Assembly: GCA_013397435.1 (NCBI GenBank)
Contig: VZRG01001653.1
Coordinates: 1 to 64,000, forward strand
Direction: 5' to 3'
DNA: 64,000 bases
Source of the DNA: Erythrocercus mccallii
Lineage: Eukaryota; Chordata; Aves; Passeriformes; Dicruridae
Of the stretch, positions 11,001 to 23,000 are shown in pieces. The position numbers were made by a program, and so were the translations under genes. The notes beneath the pieces were generated by a model. That model was not told where the DNA came from and did no database searches. It saw only the letters and a list, made by a program, of their open reading frames with translations. Within the stretch, counting starts at the first letter, position 1, and each line of letters begins with the position of its first letter.

Positions 11001-14000
11001 CCTTTCTTTTTAATGATATTTTTGGCATAGAGGCTAGGTGATGATGGAGATGAAGCGAAGGGAGAAGAGTCTTTATTCTGCTGTAGCTCATTCTTCTTAC
11101 TGGAACATTGCTTGGGTGGTGAATTTCTATCTTCAGGCCTGATATTACTTTCATCACCTGCTGATTCAGTTCCTTTTCGTTGCCTTTTTGAATTGGAATT
11201 CTCTTTGACAGTCTCTTTTTTCCTCTTTTTATTAGTTTTATCATCTAAACTTATCTGACACCCTCCATTAGTCTTTGAACTGGGTTTTGTTTCAAGATCA
11301 CTATCATCTGCTACAGTCTCATTAGAAAGTTCTTCTGTTAGGTCTATAGATGCATCAAAGCACTCTTCCAGTTCTTCCTTTTTATCACTGACTTCTGAGT
11401 TTTCTGTTGAAGCTTCCTGAGTCCTGTTATCTGCTCTGGATTCTATTGCATGACATGAAGTTCCACTAACAGTACCATCTGTTATGCAAGCCTTCATACT
11501 GCACCCAGTCAGAAAACAAGCTTGGGGTCTAACATGCACTTCATTTATGTTTTCAGATATTTCCAATTTCTTTGCCTCAGATTGCTCAGAGCCTTTATCT
11601 GGGCTTTCAGTGTTGTGGCCCTCTTTGTCTGAAGATTTTCTAGAGGTTACAAGCAAGCCAGTAGTATCTTCCTTTCCAATACTACCGTGTGACTCCTTCA
11701 GAGGCTGAGCTATGGTAGGATTTTGTTCTTCTTCAGTGCTGACATGAGGCAAGTGATCCATCTTAACCAGATCTGGTTTGACCATTTCTTTCACGGTGGC
11801 ACTCTGACTGTCCCTTTCTTTTCCCCCAGTTCTCATTTCTCCTTTCCCAATCTTGGCTGAGGATGCCTGTGTCTCCTTCACCGGAGTCATCTGATCAGAT
11901 GCTGGTGAGGCAGATGGCACTGCCCGCCGAATCTTTACAATAAAATGATCATTGGATTTCTCCATGATTACTGCTTGCATTGGTAGGCTGGGGCGACACT
12001 GAAAACCGGGAACAACGGGCCGACTTGTCCACGATGATGAACAACTTGATTTACTGCTTGAGTTATCAGATTCTAAAGCCAAATGAATATCTTGTTCAGT
12101 GGCATCCTCCTCTCCAAGAAGTGCATCTTCACTGTAATGTGCACTAACAACACCCTCTGGAGCTGAGCTAGAATTATTCTCAGGTTTTAGGAAGCTGAGG
12201 TGAGCATCTGATTTCAAAGGTGATGGAATTGTTAAGGAAACAGCCAAATCTTCAAGGAGGATAGAAGAAATACACGATTTATTCTTCTGTAAATTGCATT
12301 CATCTTCTTTGCATGACGCTGAGTTTGTGGAAACCTCAAACATACAACTCTCATCCAGCACATCTGGATCAACAGGCATCTGAGGCCTAGACGCTAGTGA
12401 GGGAGCTCTTACAGGTGAAACAATAGTCCAACTAATATCCTCCTCCAGTTTACAATCCATGCATGCCTCCTTTGGAGTGATGTCTTGCTCCAGTTCAGCA
12501 GCATCATGCCCGCACTTATGACTGTCTAAAAACTGTTTTTCTGGAGTCCTGAATTCACACTCATTTCTGTTGATATTGCCACCATTTTTCTCCAAGAGAT
12601 CAGAACCTTGCAATAAGCTTTTGAAAATTTCACCCATTTGAGCATCACTTACCAGATTAAATGTAAGACTGGATGCTTGCTGTTCTGTGAGAAGCTCATA
12701 ACTAAGATCAGACTTGTTAGCATCTCTGGACAGTTGGAGTCCTTCCTTTTCATATTTAACACCCTTTAGTGGAGTAAGAGTGTTTTGTAAATTATTCTCT
12801 TTAGAGAGGTGAACTTTTGTTTGGGAATTTCTTGTGTTATCAATGGAATTAAGACATTTTGTAAAGGCAGTTTTTGGTGCACCTGTCTTATTTTTCTCAT
12901 CTACAGTTTGCTTTGAAATATATTCTTCAGGCTTTTGAGAACCATCTTTCAGGGACTTTCTTCTAGATCTCTGCACATCATTTTTATGACTGATCTCGTG
13001 GTTTTGCTTTCCGGCCCTTTCAAGCTTCCCTTCCTCACCCTCATCTCCCACATCACATAGCTTTATTATAATTCTCCGTATTTTGTCAAATAAGTAATCA
13101 AGCTGTTCATCTACAAATTTCCACAACTGTTTTTTCATATCTGATACTTGCTGGTCAAAAAGACGGTCCACTATTGCATTTTTTTTAACTTGCTTAAGTT
13201 TCGACTCTATAATATCACAGATATTCAATTTTAATGTATCACCTAATGCACACATCTTGGAAAAGTTCAAGTATCTTATTAATGCTGTAAAATTTATGAT
13301 CCCAGATTCTATAATTCTGTGAAAATGCTGAACTGGGAAGTGTACTTTGAACTTCATATAACTTTTTCTCATCTGTTTTCGTATAGCTCTAAGCATCTGC
13401 ATGATTTCTTGTATGTTTGATGGTTCAACAATAACATGAACTATTTTTTCAAGACAAGCAATGCTCACAGTTTTGTTTTTCTTCATATTCTTTGAAGATC
13501 TGAAGGTCTGATTTTTATGCCTCTCTCTGTTCTTTTGTGAGCTTACTTGCACAGAAACAAATTTTCCATTATCTTCATTGCAGTGCACAGTTTTGCTATT
13601 TTGATTCTGCGGGCTGCTGGTCAAATTTCGTGTCTCAGAAGAAGCTTTTGGTCTTGACTTTTTTGTATTTTCAGAGCCTCTCTCTGGTTTAGATTTTTCT
13701 TTATCTTCATCGCTACTTACAATTTCGCCTTCCTCTATTTCATCTGAAGAGATACTTAGCCGAGACTCCCTTTCTAAGTGTTCACCAGACATGCTAACTG
13801 GCTTTTGATTTTCTTTGTTTACCTCCTTTGACAAGTTCTTTGAGGGACAGATGACAACGGTACTTTCAGGAATTAAATCTATAAAAAGAAAACAGTTTGC
13901 TAATCACGATAAAGAATGCAATTTTAAACAGACATTTTCAGGTATTTTCAGAACCTGCAAGATTCTCTTCTGTAAACTGATTATTCAGAACTACTTGAAC

Positions 14001-17000
14001 TCAGGAAGCCTGAGCTATAACGAGTTTGGGTGGTTTGCTTCAGCAGCTGCTAGTTTAATATATTTCTTTGAGCTTTAAAGGGCAAATTGAACTCTGAGAT
14101 TTAAGGGGCCTCAACATTTCACCAAACATGTGAACTATCTCACAAATACATCAGTTGGGAAGAGCTAGTTATAACTGCTATAACAATATAGCAGTTTTCA
14201 TCAGTTTCGAATTTCTTTCCATTTACTTTAACAAGTTTTCTGGTTACTGTACCAGATAAATTGTAACTGTCACATCATTATGAACTACCATTTACATACA
14301 ATAGGTGGTTTTTCTTTTGACAATTTCAAAACTAAAACAAATTGAGAACAAATGACTCATTAATATTTTAATAATCCTGTACTGGGTTACGCTGTGAAAC
14401 ATAAAAAAAAGATTTCAATGCTACTTTTCTAGTACGAAATCTAAACTTCCAAGAATTTTTGTTTAAATTGCAGCAGGACATTACAAGGAAGACCTGAATT
14501 CACAAATACTTGAAAGAATATGATCCTACAAAACTTCTGCTTCCACAACTTCAGAGAAAAACTTAAAGAGCTCTATGCAAAACTAGCCACAATGAAGAAA
14601 TGTGTATGTATTTTTTTTAGAAAGTTAATACAAAACTCTTATTTCAGTCAGTCTTCTGTCAGTAATGACCAACGTCAATTTTTAGAGCACTAATATTCAA
14701 ATGGCTAGAATCTTGGCTATAACATAAAATGCTCCCACTACTAACAAAAAGGACCACTGAGACATACACAGCTTAAGAAGACACAACTTGTATTTTTCAG
14801 AAAGCAGTAAAAAGAAGTAATTTCTGTTTTCCATGAGTGGATCTTCTAAGTTTTATGTAGAAACTAAACTAGTATATGCATATACAAATACCTTTGTTGT
14901 AAGTCTTCATAAGGCCTTTACAGGGACTTTCCATCTTCAGTGCTTTAGTCAAAGGACGCACTGGACTGTTCAGTGGGCTGATTGCCCTTGGAATATACCT
15001 CAAGTGATTCAGATCAATGCTCAGTATTGAGCTGTCATCATAAACAGAAACTGCGTTAGTTTCTCTCTCTTTAGTTACAGGACACATCTCACCACTGAGA
15101 GAAGATGCTGTTGCAGTACTGTTATCAGTTAGGTCTAGCCCCAGATCACAAGTATTCTGGTCCACTAGTGCTTCATCCTTATCAGTTACCAGAGTTCTGT
15201 CCAGTGAATGAGATGTATTCATATTAACTTCACAGATACGCTTTTTCTCAATGGGACAGTCAACATTTTCTGCAGCCAGGTGATCATTATCCCTATCTAC
15301 TTCCATTAAAGAGTTTGGTTTTGTTTCACTGATATAATCTGCAATATCAGAGGATTCCAGGTTACCAGAACTTCTGGCTTCTGAGTCATCTAAGACAACA
15401 TTTTGAGAGCCACACTGATCTGCAGAGCTTTCTATGTCTGCAGCCAGCCATATTTTATCTTCCTCTTTCTTCTCTGCTGCTGACTCTAGAAGGTCTCCCA
15501 CACTTGCACTTGCAGGTTCAGGTTGTGCCACTTCTGTTGATGGTACACAATCATCCTGCATCTCGCCCTCTGTCACAGGCAGCTCCTCACACTGTGCCAC
15601 ATTCCTTGTCACCTTCAGGGGCAAAGATTCAGGGTGGTTCAGACTTGTCATTGCTGCTGTTTTTACTGAGGCTTCCAATTCAACCGGATCACAAGCCTCT
15701 GCCACTTCTGACAGTGTTTCAGCCTCCATCTCATCAGGAACCAGCACCTTTGCTGCTTCTGGCAAGGCTTGGGGCTGTACCTGACCCTCTTCTGCTTCTG
15801 GTAAGGTTTCTGAGCTTGGTTCATCAGCTATGACTGCCGGCAATGCTTCAGATTGTGCTGGATCTGCTGCTGCTACTTTAAAGGCTCCATTTTCAGAACT
15901 GACAGAAACAGGCAGTGCTGGTTCCATGTTGCTCTGAGCTGCAGTGTCTAGAACTTGTAGTGCTGAATGACTGTGCTCTGTGGGACCAGAGTCTACAGGG
16001 TGGGCAGAATCTAAGAATTCTGCTTGCAGTGTGAGCTCTGTACCTCCCTCATCAGTGGCCTTTTGGGAAGATATTTTAAGTCCATCCATTGCAGAAAGAC
16101 ACTGTTTCTTATTAGGAGAAAGAGTTAAATTTAGCTTTTCCATAAAGCTAAGTTTTAAGTCTTTGCTTTTTAGCCCAGTGTGATTACCTTTAGTTTTGGG
16201 TATTTTATAATGTTTTAAGTTATCTGCTACTCTGGATGTTTCTGCCAGCTTACAGGATTTGTTTCTCTCACTTTTTTTAACATGTGTACCTTTCTTGGAG
16301 TCTCTTACAGATTGGTGAGAAAATTCTTTTGCAACTTTTTTTTCATTTCTAAAATGTCTATTTTCATCCTGATCCTCTCTTTCCCTTTTCCTTTTTTCTT
16401 CAGTTCTGTGTCTTTCTGATTTGGAATGTGCCGTTTCCCATTCATGTCTACTACCACTTTCCTTCAAGCGTGCATATTTATGCTCTCTGCTGTTGGAATT
16501 AGAAGGTGAAGTCCTTCCTTCGCGAGAGGTATGATTATCTGTTCCCCTGTCTCTCTTGCAGTCAACATGTTTTCCTTTTCTAGACTCCTCCACACGACAT
16601 TTACGTGATTCATGAAGACCCTTTGAATGTTCATTCTTGGAGTGTGGACTGCTTCCCCTACCAGGCCTCCTTGGTTGCTCTTGCAGCTTCTCATTTGGTT
16701 TATTTTTCTGGCCAGCATGTTTTTCACCTTTATCATGTGCTTTAATGTCCTTTTTAGATACATTTTGTAATCTCTCATCAGCATACAATTCACCTCTTGT
16801 TTGAAATCTGTCTTTACCAGCTGTCTGTTTCTCCCAGGAAGAAACACCCCTTTCTACTCTTCTTTCTACACTTGGACTGCATCTGAGTTTCATGCTCTGA
16901 CTTTTTTGTTGCAACTCATTATTACTAGGCTTCTCTGAAAGGCTTTTCAGCTTCTCTTGAGGATCCGAATTCCCCTCCTCACTGTCACCATCATTTCCAG

Positions 17001-20000
17001 TGCTCTGATGTACTTCTCTTTTGTATTTGTTGACATTTCCCCTACCGTGCTGTTCACTGCTTTTAACTTCTTTTCTTTCCTTTCTGTTATCCTTGTTGGA
17101 GGTATGGTCATAGCTCAGTGCACTTGTGTGAGTACCCTCACTGCAGAGCTCTTCAGGAGGGTACCTCAGCAAAAGTGGAGTGTTCCTTTTTTCAGAGCCA
17201 GACTTCCCACTGTCCGTGTTATGAGATGAGTAACTGTGGTATGCATCTTTTGAACAGTCATTTTTCATTCTATGCTCCATCTTCATAGTGTCACCCAAGT
17301 CAGAAGGTCTAAATTTGGAATCTTTTGTTTTAGCTGATCCTGGAAGGTATGTTCTGCTGAAAATACTTCGATGGTTGGGAAATTCTGATAGTCTGTTTAT
17401 AAAAAGGAAAAAAGATATATTATTTTAAAATTTATTTAAACATAATTAAAGCTGCAATGAATCCATATATCTGTAAAAATTGTTACCACTTTCAATTTCA
17501 AGCTGAATAAAGGGGGGATATAAAAAGACATTTAATAATTTCCATCAGCACTGAAGAATATAATTTATATATGTATTTTCCAAAACAAGTTCACCTAAAG
17601 AAAAATCAAGATTTATGAAAAAAATACTGTATTAAGCCTAGTTATCAATTTCAGTAATTAAAATTAGTATTTCATTGTCCACCAATAAAAAGAGCTCTCC
17701 CCCAGGAAAAAAAAAAAAAGAAAAAAAGTTGTTCTTTACAGCATTAGTGATTTAAAATAATAATAATTTAAAAACCATCAATAAGCAGATAAAATATATT
17801 TGGGAGCTGTTGCAAGCTCCAGAAGACAAGTAGTATATTATGATAACCATGCTTCATCTAGGCCAGATGCTACTGCTGAGAAGTCATCATATTAAAAATA
17901 ATTTAAAAAACCAAATTAGAAAGTGCGATTAATGTAATTGTATTCAAGCCGTGTTTGTTTGGCTTTGTGGTTTTATAGTTGATGGGTTTCTTTTGAGATA
18001 AACACTAATAATTCCTTGAGCGATACTAACTTTGAAATAATCTTTACACATAGATGCATTGCTTAAGAAAAGCTAATTTACTATAAACCATGCAGCAGAC
18101 AAGGCATGTTTCTAAGATCTCAAGGTGCCAATTTCCCCACAATTTTCCCTGATGGATGCCTCCAAAACACCTAGCTCAAATACCTTGTTCACAAACTTTC
18201 ACCACCATCAGATGGTATTGCAATGGAACTTCTAAAGTATAAAAAGTGGTCAAATATTCAAAACAAAAAAGTATTTTTCAAAGAATTCAGAATAGTACAC
18301 TCAAAGGTGAGAAATGACAGCTGTTGTGTGAAAGCTGATCAGCTGAAAGAATTACACATGTCAAAACCTCTTGACCTCCTTCAGACTGTGCTTGGTAATT
18401 CTCTGTATTTAACAAAGAAACCTGCATAGTTTATATCCATGTAGCCTTTAGCACAGGAATGTCAAAGGAACCCTCTTTACAACACTTTTTGGTGCAAGAA
18501 AATATCAAATGGTCATAATAAAATACAAACAAACCAATGATGTGTGTCCCAAGTACCAGGGAGGTAACCTCCTGACAAGCTGGTGTCCTGAATCCCGATC
18601 CCTGCTCTGGTTTTACATGGTTCAGAAACCTTACTGTCAGCAATTCTCCCATCCTTACTTCACTGTTTTCAACTCCTTCCAGTAACATTAGTGGTACACC
18701 GAAATAAGCAAGAATTCTCTAGTTGTTATCCCCCACCACTGGTCACAGGGATTTCTTATCTTACCAGGAAAACATTATATCATCTATTTCTTCTCAGCTG
18801 TTGTCTGAAAAGTTCCATGGAATTCATGTCTGAGGCCACAAAACAGACACAATTCAGCTTCAAAACTAGTAAGGTAATGCTTTCAAACATGCAAGATGGT
18901 TAGATAACCCACAAGGAACAGTGGGTTACAAACAAAAATTCGTGCAAATGCTTACCACTTAGACTCCTTGGTTTCTTAAGTAGAAACCAAAGACCTCATC
19001 AAGCAAAGGAGATATGTATTTCCTCTGATTGTACTGGTTCTCAACTACAAAATAGTTTACTAAGTAATGATTTTTTCATTAATTTTTCTTAAAATACACA
19101 CAAAAATTTCTAATAAGTATATAAATGTGATCAGACCAAAAACATGTTTTCAGTTCTACTGTCTATTTGTACCTTTGATGCAGATGACTGATTTCTTCAT
19201 CCTTACGGTTAATTTCCACTCTTGCTGTTTTGATAAGGGCTGAAATATTCTTTTTGAGAGCCTGGTTTTCATTCTGTAGAATGATATTCTATTTTAAATG
19301 TATATAAAACAAACAAGAGAGAGAGGGAGAGAAAAAAACAAGAATTAGTTTGGGTATCCAAACATGTAATGAAAACTAGTGCAAGATAACCACTAGAAAA
19401 ATGTCCCATCATTGGCAAAATGACAGCAAAACATATATAAACTCTTTTGAAGAAATCAGAATTATTGAGATTCAAAAAAGTTTGTGTCTTGTGGGGTTTT
19501 TTTATTTTTTTTTAACATTACTTCCATTTATGGTTCTGTTTGTGGTCCTGGTAATTATTTCAAACATATCAAGCATACAATTTAGTAAAACTGAAATATG
19601 CCAAAAAACAAGTGAACTAAAAAATGATAATCCACCTCTTTGCTTCATTCTTTTACTCAATTTATTTCTTTCTTGGTCACTGTATCAAATGAGAAATGTA
19701 GCTCTCAAGCACTTTCAGAGAAATAGAGTAATTAATTGTATTTCAAGGTATCAAAACCAATTTTGGGTGCTTTATCATTCTAACATTTCTAGGTATGATA
19801 CTGAGAACCCTGTCAACCCTAGAAATAGTCCCTTCTCTTGACACTTGTCCTCAGCAAAGCCTGCTCACAAAGGCAGAGAAGTTATGCAGAAAACAACACA
19901 GAAGTGTCACAGGGCAGCAGCTGCTTACCCTTGCAGACCTTAGAACCTTTGGGAGTTATGTGTAATATGCAGTAGAGCACACTGCAGAATTGTCCAAAAT

Positions 20001-23000
20001 AATTCAGCTCTACAGAATGGCACAGCAAGGGAACACCAGCTCAAGTTGAAGAGCAGTTCAGACTTATCAGAATGGCATTATGCTCAAAGCAACACACACA
20101 TCTGCTTTCAGTTCTAATGACAGCTCAGGTACCTTCACAGCCCCATCCCTAGTGCACTAAAAAAAACAAGAGTACTGGATACCTTTCTGGTAACTATTCA
20201 TTTGACATGTTTACTTTCTAAGTAAGAAGACAAAAAATAGCTTTTAACCAAATAAAAACTTACTGCACACAACATTGTGAAACAAATTAATTTACCTACT
20301 GATCTTGACAGTAGGCTATCCCTGCCAACATCCTAGGCAGGCCAAGCTCCTAGCATCTACAGGGGTGCTTTGCAAACCATCCATGCAATGGATCAAGTCT
20401 GGAAAGCATATGAAATTGCTTTCTCAAAGCAACATTCAATTTACTTTGCATTACCTTGACAATATTTCCCTTTAAATTACAATACCTGTGCCTGTATTTC
20501 TTTAAATTTCTTCATCAACTCTTTAATTTGCTGTTGACATTTTCCATATTCTGCCTGCAACTGTCAAAGAGAGAAGAACTCACAGCACAGAAATGGACTT
20601 ATACAGCAGACTACTTCTCTACATCTACAGTTAGTTAACATGCTAATGTATATTACAAACCTCTGTTTTTTCCCCAAAAGAAACATATGAAAGCCATATT
20701 GAAACAAAAGGCTTCAATATACTCCAACTGGTATACATGTCTCTAAAACAACACAAACACTCAGAAAAGAGGAAATCTATGTGTGCTTGCCTCACAGTAA
20801 TAGGTTAAGAATAACAGGAAGCCATATAATTGTGAAATTAAAGACACAACTACCAAGGAGCAGGAGTTGTGAGAGCCAAATAGATGGGGATTCTCTTGTC
20901 AGATTTTATGTAACATGAAACAGGTAAGGAAAAACACAACAAAAAGTTACTATAAACAAGATTGGAGAGTAAAAATGGACTACAAAGCACACGATCCTGC
21001 TGAGATCACAAAGTTAAGTAAAATCACTTGGGCATGAGCTCTTCTTTAGAGGTAGATAGTGACAAAGCTTTCACAGAAGAATGGACTATTTCCATTCAAA
21101 TAAACAGTGAACAACCTTCAAACTTGCAAAGTGGTATTTTCATCACTCAGTGGAGTCCTGGAGGGTTAACTCCTGCTCGTTCTATAATATCAGTGGATGC
21201 CTGTCCCTTTCATGCCATTTAAATGTGTTTAAATTAAAAAATCCCATTTACAGGCCAAGATTGATGCTATTTAAGTTGTCTTGATTTGCTAGAAGCAGCT
21301 ACCTACTGCATGCAGTCTCAAGGACTTAATTTAACAACACATAAGATAGGTCATGGATTTATCTGCTTTACTCTGGTAAAACTGGCTGGAAGAAATGTCA
21401 AGACTAGCTTTGTATCAGATATCCGACCAGATCCTTGACTACAGGGAAACCACAATACATTTTCCCATAACACAGCTGATAAATGAACTGTATGTGAAGG
21501 ATGAGAAATGAGAACAGACCATGTCACAGAGTGACAGATTCACTTGTTCAGATGAACTTGCTGTTCTAAGAGTTTATTAGCACACTCGTTTTTACTTATT
21601 TTAAAACAGCCTATTTTTCCTACAAGATGAGAATGCTGGCAACATTTTCTGTATTTTACTTTTTACACAAGGAAATTTGGAATCAAACCCGCCAAAAACA
21701 CTAGAGGTTTTTTTTTCCATATTAATACATACCTCATCATAGGATGCTTTCTTTGCAGTCCCTTCTTCAATTAATATCTCATCAAATAAATTTAAGCTGC
21801 TTCTAGATGGTGTAGTATTTGATGCAAAATTGTCTATATAAAGAAAAGCAATTACTTAAGAAAAAAGGTATTTTTCTAGCCGTGTTGCATTGTGTACACT
21901 GTTCTATGCTGTCTGTGCATTTTGGTTTTACTTCTTGTACTTACAAGGTAACAACACACAAATAAAGAAATATTACATGCTCATGTCACACCATGTTGCA
22001 ATAAGGTACAGAGACTTCTTGAAATAGTCATCTGTAAATGAAACGAAAGTGAAATGAAAACCCCAAACAACCTAAACCAACTGACAAGCCAAGATCCAAA
22101 CAACCAAACTATTTAATGACAGTGCTTTTTCCTCAAATCAGCCTGAGTGCTCTGTTCACCAAATACACTTAACTGACAGAACCTGGCTTATGACGCTTCT
22201 CAAATACCGATGCATTTGCAGACAAGTAAATGAAGTCAGCTATCAAAGCTGTGCTTCCATCCTGCAGACAATATCATAATGCAAAAAGTATTATTAACAA
22301 ATTGCAAGAGGATGTATGAGTAACATCTTATCTGTACAGAGCAAAGATCTCACCAGTCCTCTCTTCAAATTTAAAAAACCAAGGTCCCTCAAAACTGGAC
22401 TATATAAAATGTTTTCATTGCGTTGCTATTCCTCCTTGTGTCCTTAATGTTCACTAAACAATGCATCCACGTATGTGAAATATAAACTTATGAAATACTA
22501 AATGCAAAATGAGAAAAGGATATATAGATGTTCTATGTCTGTAAGATATAGTACAATTCTTCATAAAAAATCAATGGCCCTACAGTATCAGGAGGGAAAT
22601 ACTTGCATAAATACTAGAAACAGCATTTTATTAAACGGAACTCTAAGGCTCACAAAAAAGAACATGTGCTGGATCCATTTATTCCTCACCTTCAAAGAAG
22701 TTAAAAGAGGAAATTAATTTACATTAGGATGTCAAATTAATTGGAAAGTAACAAAAGGTTGAATGGATATCCTGAATTTACTCTATCTCATAGAAATTAT
22801 GTATTGAATTTCTCACTGGGGATTTAGTGATAAGTGACTGTTGGATCTGGTCCTGAAACTTACAGAACCACAAAATAAAGGTGTTTTTTCCCAGGGTAAA
22901 ATGTCCTATTATGAAGGCACAGAAAAAACAGCTTAGGTTTCTTGGCACCCCTTTACATGCTCAAATATCTTCAAACAGCCAGTATCAGAGGAAAACTGTC

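Noticed and set aside
14833..17229. Plus-strand ORFs opposite FLASH exon 7
   Set aside because: They are antisense shadows of a long coding exon with no independent start, splice or homology evidence.
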